Of a stretch of 64,000 bases of DNA, positions 48,235 to 60,460 are shown piece by piece. The stretch's first letter is position 1. Every line of letters begins with the position of its first letter. Origin of the DNA: Zanthoxylum bungeanum (taxonomy: Eukaryota > Streptophyta > Magnoliopsida > Sapindales > Rutaceae); contig SKCR01036766.1 in the NCBI GenBank assembly GCA_019454045.1, positions 62,001-126,000 on the forward strand, read 5' to 3'. The position numbers were made by a program, and so were the translations under genes. The notes below the pieces were generated by a model. It searched no databases, was not told where the DNA came from, and was given only the letters and a program-made list of their open reading frames with translations.

Positions 48235-50335
48235 TGTTGGTTATTATCTAGGTCCCAAGATCAAACAAGCAATGAAAACAATGTGTGAACCACAAACGGA
48301 GGATAGCGGAATACTCACATCGATCGGTTGAGTCGATTTGGAGACGAATCAAGGCCAAATAGCCACTGCCAAGGCGCCAAACTGCTGCAGTCACTGCCTC
48401 ATTTTCAGAATTTTGAGATGACAAACGGAGCTCCAAGCCTCGTCTAACGGATCCCGGCTCATGGGTGAACCTCCCTACCACCTTCGCAAGACTCGTAGTG
48501 TGCTAGCACTTGCGGTTTTGCCACAAAAACCCAACTCTTGCTTCCATTGCTCACGCCATTTTGGCTTCAAAACCAGTCCACATTTTCGTTTTGGGCGTGA
48601 GGAGAAGAGAGAAAAAGAGAGAGAAGAAAGTGTGTAATGTTTTTAATGAAAAGCTTTTCCAAAAAGCTTTATATATTTTCCAAGAAAAAAATAATAAAAC
48701 CAATTACTTAATTGATTTAATTAAAACCAAAAGTAAATGATTTTCCCTCCAAACACTATTACACCAACTACATCAACTATCACATGTCACTTTAATAAAG
48801 TGATGTGATGCAAGTCAATCCATCAATCCATCAATCAATCAATCAATCAATCACTCAAAGTGACTTTTGATTTGACGCTTGATGTGACGATTGATTTGAC
48901 GCTTGATGCGACTTGCGATGCCGCACTCGAATTCGAAATACGAATGCGCTCGCAATCACACTCGGGCTCGGGTTCGTAATTCCAAATTAACGATTTTTCC
49001 GTCGCGTCGTAATTAAATGATTACGCCTAGCGAATTCACTATTCACGTCGCTAACGAATTAATTCTAAATTAATTCGTTCGCCCGAATTAAAATCTAATT
49101 TTAATTCCGCGTCGAAATCTAATTTCGTTTAATATATCGAATATATTAATTTATCGATTAATTCCAAATTAATCGTTATCTCTCTCTAGACGATATTTTA
49201 TCCTAGATAAAATATCTCCGTAATTAATCCTAGATTAATTTTCTCTCTCTTCTATATAATCCCAGATTATTCAAGAGTGCGAGTTGTGCGTCATCGGTGG
49301 ATTATCGGGAAGCGACCCATGAGATCCCCGGATAAGTTGGCAGTAAATACGGTCGTCGGAGTATCCGAATCACGTACGTACCAAGTACTACGTTCTACCG
49401 ATTTACGAGACAAGGTCGACTCCTAGCAAAGCACCAAGTCTACCCAATTCTCCGGACATATCCATTTAAGAATATTAAGATCTGTATCAAGCGTAGTATA
49501 CGATTGTATTGTGTGTATCGGCCCAGTATCGGATAGTCACGTGCTAGGGCTGGGGCTGGATAAGTGTCTACCCCGTCCGAAGCACATATCGGATGTCTGG
49601 TAACATAGTCTCTATAATCGGATATTCATGACCTGGTCACAATATCCCGATTGGTTGCGCAACACTCAAGAGCACTAGTACCGTATCCTGCGTGACATCA
49701 TCTCCACTATGACTGAAGTGATACTTCCGTCTTGACATCACACCCAATACACTACGACTCTCTGATAAACCCAGAAGTGGTGTACGCAGAACCGGTTAAA
49801 GCCCTGTACCACCAAGACAACAAAAGTCTATCGATTATCGTAAGTATTAGCGATGCAAGTCTCAGGTTAAGACTATACACACCTACCTTGATTTCGGCCT
49901 CCCATAGACACATAGTCATAATACCAATGGGATTCCGAAGGGTCTATCCAGAGCGAAGCTGTTTCCCGTACCATCGGTGAAACACGACCTCCTATCGCAC
50001 TTGCATAAGTATCCAATACTTATATATATGAGAACTATGCCGTTGTGCCCTCACAACGCACACAAGTGCAATACTAGCCTATTCCGCATTATCGATGTCC
50101 AGTCTCGATAATACTCCGGCTAGGGATATTTAATGATTAATCCTTCGGGGACTGATACTGTCTCATATCATTCTCAATCCAGGAACTAATCATAGGGACC
50201 TCTCTTCATTTATATATCTATGGTGATCTAATCACAAATGATGAGAGTGCAATTTCCTTGTCATATAGTTAATTTGCTACAACAACACAATGATCTGTGC
50301 AAATAGTGACGCTATGGGTCATTTTGTCCAAAACA
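48235..50335 (-). repeat. copia-2 5' LTR
   Basis: It pairs with 40336-42443. Its outer end reads TGTTTTGGAC in element sense, two bases longer than the partner's TGTTGGAC, so the exact end is uncertain by a base or two. Confidence 0.88.
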
Positions 50336-50570
50336 CATGGATCATGAGATATTGTATGTTGTGCTTTGGAAACAAATGAAAGATGTGTCAACTCTCGCGG
50401 TTTATCGGATGGAAACCCGGACATAAAATTTCATAGCCGATTCCGAATGGACGGTAGTATGATCTGTACTCGGATACAACTCCACGAACGCTTGAGTAAA
50501 CGACACTTCTTTGTTTTATATGCTTAATTTATTTATTTTTCGTCATTCGAATTTCGTAAATTATTGTTTG

Positions 50571-51210
50571 CATGATACGATCGAGGCGCATGGGCTTAGT
50601 AAGTGCGATGAAAGGTCCCCTATTGGAGGGGTTAAAATCATTTACCACGATGCTTTGCCGCACCGGTTTATGTGTGATCAGTTGATGAATGCAAGATATG
50701 TTCAATCGGGCATACTAAGTTGATGTTATTGTCTTTATTCTTGTTTATGCATGATACAATCGAGCGCATGGGCTTAGTAAGTGCGATGAAAGGTCCCCTT
50801 TTTGGAGGGGTTTTAAAATCCTTTACCACGATGCTTTGCCGCGCCAGTTGATGTGTTTCGGTTGAATGCAAGATATGTTCAATCGGGCATACTAAGTTGA
50901 TGTTATTGTCTTTTTCTTTTATGCATGATACAATCGAGCGCATGGACTTAGTAAGTGCGATGAAAGGTCCCCTATTTGAGGGGTTAAAATCCTTTACCAC
51001 AATGCTTTGCCGCGCCGATTAATATATATTCGGTTGATGAAGTAAAATGTGTTCAATCAGGTATACGAAGTCCGATATCATTGTCTTTACCTTATATATA
51101 TGCATTATGTTGATTGCGCATGGGCTTAGTAAGTGCGATTAAAGGTCCTCTATTTTAGATATTAAAGTCCTTTACCACGATGCTTTGCCGCGCTTTTAGC
51201 CCGTTATTTT
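50571..51210 (+). repeat. Four tandem units of about 177 bases
   Basis: Units start at 50571, 50750, 50924 and 51103 (spacing 179, 174, 179). Each holds CGCATGGGCTTAGTAAGTGC, then AAAGGTCC and CCACGATGCTTTGCCGC. The fourth is the most diverged. Confidence 0.92.
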
Positions 51211-51286
51211 ATTAGGTGTCATCAATTCATCCGTTCATGTATGTGTCATATTGTTTACTACATTTTGGAGGTCACTACTGTAAAAC

Positions 51287-51430
51287 CCCGTTCGAACGTG
51301 TTCCGAAACGCCGCACGAACGCATGTTTCTGTCTGGCCCCGTTCAAACGCGTTATCAAACGCTACACGAACGCGAACCTTCTGTTTACCGTTCGAACGCG
51401 TTTACGAACGCTACACGAACGCGAGTACAC
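51287..51430 (+). repeat. Three units of about 50 bases with CGTTCGAACG palindrome
   Basis: CGTTCGAACG-type words start near 51289, 51340 and 51389, each followed by CGAACGC, CACGAACGC. CpG-rich block inside AT-rich DNA. Confidence 0.8.
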
Positions 51431-52159
51431 TGAATTGAGTCATTTTCATCATGTGTGTTTGTATCCATATAGTTATCTTTTTTGCGCCACGCCATATCAT
51501 GTTTATCCCATTGGTTGCATCATTCACCTTCGTCTTGGCTTAACGTATTACATTCATATATCCATGTCATCATGATAGCATTGAGTATTATTTCTCGTGG
51601 TATATCGGATGGAAACCCAAACATAAATTTCGTAGCCGATTCTGAATGGATGGTAGTGCGGTCTGTACTTGGGATACAATTCCACGTACCACTTGGAAAA
51701 GTACTCACATGTGTGCTTGTGTGGTTAATGTTGGGTGCTTGTGTTTTCTTGAATACAATATGCCAATGAAGTCGTATGTTCGTTGCTACTTTGATGTATT
51801 TTTAAGCATGCAATCTTAGATGTGAAATATATATAAATTCAGGTGTAAGTTTTATTTTTGTGCATATGGATTTAGAAGAATGATACTCTTGAAAATAAGT
51901 GTTTCTTAAGCTTGATTAAATTATTACACAAATCCTTTCATTACAAGTGACATAAGTAAGGGACCATTCTGAACCCAACGGTTTGAGGTCTTCCCTTGCG
52001 AGGGGTGAGTGCGGCCTTAAATCTCATTTTCCCGGTTCACACCGGGTGGCGACTCCATTATTCTCTGGTTTAGTCCCCCATGGCTACTCCGTACTCCCAA
52101 CTAGGCCGCGAGCCTAGAACAGCATGCGTCGCCCAGGTCCTGTGTCCCACACATATGTA

Positions 52160-52990
52160 TTTTATACACACGGAATTGGACATCCATTGATATCTATAGA
52201 TATCCAATTTTACAATTTATTTGAATGCAAAATTGTATAATTGAATCACTAATTAATTATATTAAGGTTATATAATTTCTTATTATAATAAAAAATATTT
52301 TAAATAATAAATTAATTATTTTTAAATAATTAATCAGTGATAAAAATAATGCGGCCAAGTTAGGCACCGAGACCGAGCTAAGCCAGGTTTTGGCACCAGC
52401 CTAGCTTGAGTCCTGGCATCAAACTTGGCAATACCCGACATCAGCCTGAGTCTGAACCCGAGCCCGACACCAAGCTCGGCCCCGATCCTGACATTGACTT
52501 CGACCTCAATCCAACATTAGGTCTCGGCATCGGCCCGACACGAGTGCCCACGGGATGGGTGCCAATAGGACAGTGTTCGGAACCGGGACTGGACCTATCC
52601 GAGCATCGGGTCCCGCCATCGCGTCGAATCGAGTCCCGGCACATTCCCTTGTGTTGGTGGGACCGGGTCTCGGCATTGACCCCGCCAAGGGACTTGTGGG
52701 ACCGGATTTCAGCACTGTTTCGGACCGAGTCTGGGCACCTACTCGGTCCAGGTGCCGGCATTAGCCCTAGACTGATCGCGACATCGGTTCTTGACACAGC
52801 CACAGACCTTCTCGACACCGGCCTAACCTTAGTGCCGAATGGATCGGGTCCAGACACTAGGCCAGATATGGCTCGGCACTGACCCAGCTTGGGTTTAGGT
52901 AGCATTGGGTCCCGGTACCGACCTAGCCCTGATTCAGGCAGCACCGAGGCAGACCTGGTCTCGGCATCGAGGTCGACCCGGGTGCATCAA
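52160..52990 (+). repeat. Foldback left arm with GC-rich block
   Basis: This begins AT-rich and turns GC-rich from about 52350 with endless variants of CCGAGCCCGACACC. AAGTTAGGCACCGAGACCGA (52358) matches the reverse complement of 53500-53520. The GC-rich part gives long overlapping frames on both strands (such as 52406-52882 plus and 52441-52944 minus) that are not genes. Confidence 0.75.
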
Positions 52991-53264
52991 GACTCATCAT
53001 ATTTTTTTTTAAAATTATATTATAAAAATATTTTTGACAATAATTTTTTTTAATTAATTACACTTTGTATTTCTCTACTTGTACTTGGATATTGAATAAA
53101 TAATTAATATTCATATTCATCCATTATCCACCCAATATCCAATTGGATATTTAAACAATTATCCATCTCTATGTCCAATAAATATTGGATGGTTATTATC
53201 CAAATCCAATTGGATAGATAGTTGGATATCAAATGTGTATGGATATTTTTGTCATCTCTAAATT

Positions 53265-53830
53265 AGAGATGCCGGGACCGGTCCTACCGGTGCTAGGATC
53301 TTGTTCAGGCCTGGCATAAGTACTAACATTAGGCCTGATGCCAAGATTAAGTCCAGGCCCGGTGTCGGGATCTGGGATTAGGTCGATGTCAGGATCGGGG
53401 TCGGGATAGGGTAGCTGGGCTCGGGTTCGGACCCAGGCTGGTGCTAGATCTTGTCATGTTTGGTGTCAAGACCCGAGGGAGGCTGGAGCCAGGATCGGGC
53501 TTAGCTCGATCTTGGTGCCTAACTTTACCGTATTATTTTTAATTAGAAAATAAACATTTTTTTAGTTAAAATAATTTTTAATATAATAATAAATTATTTA
53601 ACATTAATGTAATTAATAAATGAATCAATTATAATATTTTATATTCAAGTAAATGTTAAAAATTGAATATTTATAGACATTTATTGATATCTATGTCCGT
53701 GTGGATAAAATTTACATCTATATCCAACATTTATAAGTAAGTGTGAATATGAATTTATCCATCTTGAATATATATGGATTTGGACATGGATATCAATTAT
53801 TCATATTCAATTGTATATTTGTCATCCCTA
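53265..53830 (-). repeat. Foldback right arm with GC-rich block
   Basis: Its reverse complement aligns with the left arm: terminus, AT-rich part with CACACGGACAT, then GGCACC-AGATCGAGCTAAGCC and CGATCCTGACATCGACCTAA. It is about 350 bases shorter than the left arm in the GC-rich part. Confidence 0.75.
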
Positions 53831-54170
53831 ATCAAGGTAGTACTTGCTTTTTAAGCCCAATTTGATGGGCTTATATCTCCTATTTTGGTGCACGATAAGG
53901 CATGTGTTCTATTTTTTTTCCATATTGACCAAAAAAATCACTATCTTAAAAAAAAAAAAAAAACAAACCTATTCAAGTTATCATGTATGTATACCTATGG
54001 TTAATATTTTTTTTATTTATTAAGGTGGGAGTTCAAATGAGAAGAGGAATTTGGTCCTAATAAGATAATATGAAAAAGTAAGTATAAATATATGTATTTT
54101 TATGCACCTTCAAATGTTCAAGTCCCAGCATGACTCCATTCTCTCTCAACTCTCCATATCTATGAACAAA
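53831..54170. other. Non-coding DNA with poly-A/T runs
   Basis: No gene is supported. Confidence 0.5.
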
Positions 54171-57100
54171 TATAACATCCCGCCAGAGGCATGACGTTAT
54201 CGATAATAGACAAGGATAATTCATCTCCCTAAGCCTCAAAACAGACGGAAAACAGACATGATGTGCACTAAAAATGGACAACTTGGATCACATTCCAGTA
54301 CCAAAAAGACTTATATAAATATCAAATATGCAAATAGGACCTCCGCTTAGAACTCAAAATAATTCAAATCACATCATCGATCTTCAGGATTCCATGCCAA
54401 GTCAAAGCATACAATTCAATACTTGTAATTACATACATATAATAGTGTGCTTTGATTAATATAAACATATACAAATGTAACATAAACTATACGACCCTTC
54501 CTAGGATTCTAGATTGGGTGATTGCAACTTGAGTAATCCATCGACTCGAGCAAGGTATCCAAACTTGAATGGCTGACCGATCTGGTTGTCAACCTGCAAA
54601 ACTAGCAAACTGTAGCGGTGTGAGTTATGAAACTCAGTAAGTAACTATGCATAACAAAATCATACACGTCAAACATATTATAACATTTGTTAATTAAACA
54701 TATGTGAACTGTATATAACTACCATTTTTAGAACCTTCATGTGAGCTGATTTTTATCCATTTTCTAATAATCCTTCAACTTCTATTTATCTTTTACTAAC
54801 TGACCATACGAAAACAATACCTAAAGACTTATTGGTGGTTACATAGATGCGAAATTATCCCAATTAGCAAGTATCTTTATACTCTGCCGGTCATATATTA
54901 AAACCATATCTTACCTACATATGCCTTTACAAACTTAAGAACATCTCTTTTATTAACTCTTAGGTCTATTACTTAATAACTATCTATGTCCGATTTTAGA
55001 ATCTTTATATATATAAATATATATTCGCCTACATTTGCAAACACAACCAATACTAAAGCTTACATACATACACGTCCAAACACATTAATCATAGATATTC
55101 AAATATCTTACTTATATTCATATCTGTACAGTTTCAGAAAAACTTAACTTATATTGATCATCAAATCTTTCACTTACCAATCATACATACATGAAAGTGT
55201 TTCCACACTAACACATTCATATACATATCCAAACAGATAAAATGTCATATAATCATCGATAGCAATATACGTGGCCCTCGAAATGCTCAAGAGCGTATGA
55301 CAAACTATAAACATACATATGTGTTGACTTATGCACTTCAATTTGTCAATCAATGCTCATACACATAAACACACAACGAACTCTTGTGCAAACAAATTAC
55401 ATATGTCATTAAATTCAGAAGGAGACAAATAATCACAATCAATACATTCATTTACTTTTTACAAACGTGGGTTATTCACCAACATTCATATACATCATCA
55501 AAATATTTTGAAAACTCATTATAAAATTCTTTTGTTGTAAAAAACTAATTTCCGAAAATCATATTTGTGGTAAGATCCTAATCAAGCGTCCAATACCAAC
55601 TCAACTGGATGAAACATATCAAGTGTCCAATGTCTGGATCGCGTGTACAGAGTGGACAGCGAACGAATCAATCTCATATCGACAGATGGTAGCGGGTCAA
55701 TCCAGTACAGTTGGACGGAACCATAAACAAGCGCCACGACGGATTCAAAAATCATAAAACCATAAAAATATAAATCAAGCGTCATGGCGGAAACATATTA
55801 TATCGTAGCATAAATGAAATCCGATGTATCTTATTTTAAAATGTAATTCTTCTGAAATCAATATTTTCCCAAAACACAAGTATGTCTTAATCAAAGATAA
55901 ATCTTTTGAAAATGTGAGCGAATATCGAATGAATATCATTCAAAATAATTCTTTGGTAAACAAACTTTTCAAAACACTTATCAAAAGTCCATTGTCTGAG
56001 TTGCGCGTATTAACCGAACAGTGTACGAACATGACCATATCGACAGAGTAGTAGGCCAACCATTTTCCAATGGTCAAGACCTCATAACAAGCGCTCTGGT
56101 GGAAACATAATCATAAGTCATAAATCGTGAAAACAAGAGTCAAGCGTCCGGACAGAAACATATCATCAAGCGTCTCGACGGAAACATATCGATAAATCAT
56201 AAAATATGAAAATGTAGATCAAGCGTCGAGGTGGAAACATTTCATTACACGTTTCTCGGCGGAAACATTATGATAGTTCATAAAATATTAAAACATATTA
56301 CAAACATCAAGACAGAAACATATTCTTTATCATTTATGGTCAAAACCAAACTATCTGAAATCTTCATTTTTATCAAAAATGCTTTCATATCATAAAATCA
56401 AAAATCGAAGTTTCAAAACATAAATCAAAGTATCAGAGAACAGAGTTGTTAGAAAATAAAAACATTCATAAAAACAGAAGACATAAGTATTCATTCACAT
56501 TTCAGATACATCATAAAATACACATTTATCCAATATCATTCAACACTGTTGACATACTTTTAACTTGGTATATATATACATATATATCCATAACGTACGA
56601 TTATGCGCCGTTGAACCAAACCACACATACCCGTGGTTTTAGCCAACCCAAACTCGTAGTGGTTTAGTCAACTTAAGCTATACATATTTCTATATAGATA
56701 CATATATACACACACACATATATCCTCTATGAAACAATTATGCACCCAATTAATTATACTTCAAACATTCATCGCATGGCACACTTACCTCGTCTCGCTA
56801 ACATTCAAGACCATAGTTCAATCTATCAAAACAAACAATAGAAATAATTAGAACCGATGTTATATGAAATTCTCGACTCAATTATAACAAACATTCGGAT
56901 CTTCCCGGAAAATCCAAATCATGTTTAATTCTAATGATTTCAGTTTCGTTACTCTTAAAATATCTTATACCACATATGCATAACATTAAATTCAATTTCC
57001 GATCCAAAACACGAAAATTCTCTGAAAAATTCAAAATCATTTAAAACGGATCTTGAACCTTTTGGATCTATCATGTTCCTCATAAAACTAGTAAAATATA

Positions 57101-58290
57101 TATAATATATCATAATATATCATTCTAGAACTATCAGATAATTTAAAATCTCAAATTACATGTTTTTTCAGAAAATCTTCCGTAAAAAACTTCTAATAAA
57201 GCTACATAAAGATCTTGAACCCTCTAAAAATTTTCAGATTCATCCAAACATTATCATATCATCATATATAACTCATATCTATTATTACATTCATCAAAGC
57301 ATAGACATGCGCGAAATCTGATTTTTCTTGAAACTCGCTAATCCTATTGGATCGATCCAAATCATTCCGATTTCACCCGAATTCTACAAATAATACAAAT
57401 TCAATACATTCTAGCTTATTCAATTAAATACAAGTCAATACACTACTCTACGACACTACTGGAAGAATCTGAATATAAAATGAGAAATATGAAAAATAGC
57501 GAATTTAATCGGGATGGCTTACCGAGATTCCGGGGGCATATACGGACTCCCAACGCTCCCACAAACGTATTGGTGCTGTCAAAATTTCACTTGGAGTTGT
57601 CGAGCAACACGACCCACATAACAGTTTGTTTTTGCCTCATTTGGCGTACCACCAAGCACGGATCGAAAAAATCATCACCACCATCTTATAGTACTATTCG
57701 AGGGCTTCGATTTGGCGAATGACTCGACCAGTGAAACGAAGAGACAATCCGGGATAAAAGCTTTGATGTGCGCGCTTCTCTTCTTCCTTCTTGCTTTTTC
57801 CGACGATTTCAAGGCCACCATCGGCCACTAGTGGACGCACGATTCTCGGACGGTCCTAACCCCACTGGTGCGTCAGCCAGACACCGGCCGATGGCCTCGA
57901 AACTCTCTCACTCCTAAATGTTGATGAGGTCCGAGTAAGATTGCTTTGATGACTTTTGCTCTTTTGTAATTAGTGAAAATTTGCGGTAATATTTTCGTGA
58001 AATTGAATCCAAGTCCATGTCTTTGGGCTCTTTTAAAAATTTATATTTTTGAGGGTCTTCTAGTGCAAATTTCGAAAAATATTTCCAACGGAATAAAAAT
58101 CAACTCAATCGGAGTTTGTTTACTATTTCTATAGCCAAAACATCAAAAATTCATCAAATAAAAATATCCGAAAAATACATGTAACCGGTCTTTTCGAATT
58201 ACGCGATTTTCAAAGTTTCGAAACACCATTGAAGACATAAAACCATTGACTTATTATATATCTTTATAAATATTAGTGAGACACACACGT
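54171..58290 (-). mobile_element. Probable gypsy-type LTR, minus strand
   Basis: The left end TATAACATCCC is the inverse of the GGGATGTTACA-type end seen at 2407. In element sense, LTR-like text begins near 58290 (TGTGTCTCACTAATA), followed by an exon-like GC-richer part (57700-57910) and an array of GACGGAAACAT units (55769-56310). No coding domain is present, so this would be a solo LTR. The right end and target duplication are not established. Confidence 0.4.
55764..56320. repeat. Array of AAGCGTC..GACGGAAACAT units
   Basis: Seven units start near 55769, 56089, 56141, 56165, 56220, 56249 and 56300, some back to back and some separated. They occupy a position in this LTR comparable with the CGATACGTAATG array at 1497-1740. 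Confidence 0.75.
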
Positions 58291-58715
58291 GTGTAATGAG
58301 CTTTAGATCCGGACGTGCGTAAAAGATAAGATTCCTGTAAAATCAAATGAGACGTCATGCAACCCCTGAGTTGCTGTGAAATCGAGCTTGATAGTGCTGA
58401 TGAAGTGAGATTAGGTTAAGGAAATTGATAGTGCGATGAAGTGAGATTAGGTTAAGGACCAAGCTCGATGATATTGCTGATGAAGGAATTTGATTTGTTT
58501 GCTCTGAAACCATCTTCAACTCACGATTTTAGGGAAATTAATTTAGGGGAAAATGGCGTTGGACACAGCATCTTCAACAATTGATTTTAGGGAAATTAAT
58601 TTAGTTGCTCGCTCGATTTTAGGGAACTGAATTTTTGGGAATTTAAAATGGCGTTGGATCACTTGCAGGTCTCATTTGTGGGGACCTCATGTGAGGCTTT
58701 GGATTGAGCAAGAGC

Positions 58716-58778
<63 letters not shown>

Positions 58779-60052
58779 TAAATTTTTAATTTTGGTTTTT
58801 ATATTTATAGATTGGATTGAAGCAAAAATAACTATTAAATGACAACTTTAGTTTACATAAGACATCTTCTATTTTTTTTTTTTTTAATTTTACCGGAAAA
58901 CAAAAAAAAAAATCTAAGGATTCTCTGAAATAGAAAAATAATAAAAACTTACAAAATATTTTTCTGTAGACACTATTTATTTGTTGAAATTATGACCTTA
59001 TATTTTGGTATAAATAATAAGTTCATTTGAGATGACATATCATCTCAACAATTAAGTTTCAAGTAAGGAAAAATATATATATATCAACTTTCTTTCCCAT
59101 GTTATAATTTTAGTATACCAAGTGTAAAAAGTTAAAGAATATTTTATTTAAAATTCAAATAATTAATTAAAAGAGAAAATTTAATTTTTTTTTAAATTAA
59201 TAAGTCGAACCGAATCATTTAATAATCAAAATTTAATTAAATTTAAATCTAATATTTTCTTAACGAATTGAGCTCGTAAAATTTGATTTGAAGTTACCTA
59301 ACGAAACCGAACACTACTAAAGTCCCCTAATTGTATTTAAACACTTCATTTATTTAAACAACTGATTTATCAAGAGTTGGATTATCATAAATCTTGGTTA
59401 AGTAAAAAAAATTAATTTTTATTTAATTAGTAATTTGGATCCTCTAACCATACAATGTAAATTGCTTAAAGAAATAACATTAAATAATAATTTAATAAAG
59501 CTTCCCCTTTATCGTGTCTGTCGAGGGCTCAAATCAAAGCGCACATGCGCGTCGCGTCTTTCTGAAATCACAAGTCTGGAAACAGCTGTAACCACGTGAC
59601 AATTGCAAAGTTGAAAGGCCTACTGCTCTACGCTCAACAACAAAACCTGATCCTGTATCCTTAAAACCCCAAAAAGACAATAAACTTAAAAGCGACAAAA
59701 CCAGTTCCAGCTATCCTAAACACGTGACAACATTTCCTCACAAAACGACACAGCACCGCTCTCGCCGTGGGATCAAACTATTATGAAAGAAATGATACAT
59801 AATATACCACCACCTCATCTCCTCACTTCACATATATCAACTTTAAAACAATACGAAATTATTATTTTTCCTCCAAATTACATGAAAAAAACTATGAATA
59901 ATAAAAAACAAATAATCAATCGTCAAACTATCATCATCAGCATCCTTAACAATCAAATCTAATAATTAACTAACAAGAATTATTTAAAAAAGAGACAGTA
60001 AAAAAACTCCTAAAACAAAATCATCAACTGATCTATCATCATCTATATAGAT
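58291..60052. other. Intergenic DNA before the arabinogalactan protein gene
   Basis: No gene is supported. It holds a 34-base tandem duplication (58388-58421, 58425-58457), repeats of GATTTTAGGGAA at 58525-58630, and a TA microsatellite at 58719-58773. The last 150-200 bases are likely the 3' untranslated region of the minus-strand gene. Confidence 0.5.
58719..58773. repeat. (TA)n microsatellite
   Basis: About 27 uninterrupted TA units. Confidence 0.95.
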
Positions 60053-60460
60053 CTACATGAACAAAGCAACAGTAGCAACGAATCCAGCCAAGTAACAGCC
60101 GAAAGCAACTCTGTTCAAAGCGACGCCGTTTCCAGGAGTGGAGGTAGGAGCGCCAGTTGGACTGAGGGGTCCGCCGCTTGGAGAGAGAGGAGCGTTAACG
60201 GGAGAGACGGAGGAAGGCGGAGACGGTGGTGAGAGAGTCGGAGCGAGCGACGGTTCGGCGACGGGGGTAGGAGTGGCTGTGGTGACCGGAGATGGAGATT
60301 GAGCGTGAGATTTGGTAGGAGAAGGAGCTGCTGCCATGGGAGCCGGAGTAGGAGACTTTGAGACCGGCGAGCGAGTCGGCGCTGGACCCGGAGCCTGAGC
60401 CAAAACTGAACCGGCGATGAGAGCCAAAAGCATGATGAGAACGAAGCTCGAGTGAACCAT
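60053..60460 (-). CDS. Classical arabinogalactan protein, GPI-anchored
   Basis: The 135-residue product starts with a signal peptide (1-21, cut before QAPGP). Residues 22 to about 110 are rich in Ala-Pro, Ser-Pro and Thr-Pro pairs, the sites where proline is hydroxylated and O-linked arabinogalactan added. The C-terminal 112-135 is hydrophobic (VAFGCYLAGFVATVALFM), as in GPI attachment. No Lys-rich or fasciclin domain is present, so it is a classical AGP of the cell surface and wall, implicated in growth and signalling; the exact member cannot be named. A longer frame starts at 60592, but a TATA box at 60562-60576 lies inside it, so the start at 60460 is preferred. It is intronless, GC-rich and apparently intact. 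Confidence 0.92.
   Translation of the reverse strand: MVHSSFVLIMLLALIAGSVLAQAPGPAPTRSPVSKSPTPAPMAAAPSPTKSHAQSPSPVTTATPTPVAEPSLAPTLSPPSPPSSVSPVNAPLSPSGGPLSPTGAPTSTPGNGVALNRVAFGCYLAGFVATVALFM

Larger units (their letters stand above)
40336..50335 (-). mobile_element. Second Ty1/copia LTR element (copia-2), non-autonomous
   Basis: LTRs 40336-42443 and 48235 to about 50335 are nearly identical apart from a few small indels, so this insertion is younger than copia-1. Element sense is minus: primer site at 48221-48233, leader with GGCCCA words, decayed gag/pol, polypurine tract at 42444. The internal region (5.8 kb) follows copia-1 closely but no pol domain is open. The zinc-knuckle region has lost about 37 bases near 45350. 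The flanks share CATG (40332-40335 and 50336-50339), but a 5-base duplication is not exact. It must have moved with proteins from another copy. Confidence 0.88.
38660..52041 (+). mobile_element. Probable Tat/Ogre-type LTR, split by copia-2
   Basis: TGTGAAACC at 38660 and GGTTCACA ending at 52041 are inverted copies, as LTR ends are. Five bases after the right end, TGGCGACTCC resembles the start of the primer site of Tat/Ogre elements (recalled, not checked). Without the copia-2 insertion the LTR would be about 3.4 kb. It contains C-rich DNA with AAACAGT words (39838-40140) and large tandem repeats (50571-51200). Only about 100 bases of internal DNA follow, and no second LTR is seen, so the rest is deleted or the reading is wrong. 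Confidence 0.4.
38427..53830. mobile_element. hAT-like foldback element, interrupted by nested LTR elements
   Basis: The left end TAGGGACGGTAAAAATATAC (38427) and the inverted right end TAGGGATGACAAATATAC (53830) match. The flanks TTCAAGGC and ATCAAGGT agree at six of eight positions, as an aged 8-base hAT duplication would. After the terminus, the left arm runs 38427 to about 38655 and, beyond the nested elements, resumes near 52150 to 52990; its inverted partner is 53265-53830. No transposase is visible, so this would be a non-autonomous unit. A third terminus-like sequence (GTCATCTCTA, 53251-53260) inside suggests a further related copy. The class is inferred from ends and flank length only. 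Confidence 0.5.

Noticed and set aside
52406..52944. Long overlapping frames on both strands (158 and 167 codons)
   Set aside because: Both arise from GC-rich repeat words in the foldback arm, with Pro/Gly/Asp/Arg-rich products and no domain; stop codons are rare there simply because of composition.
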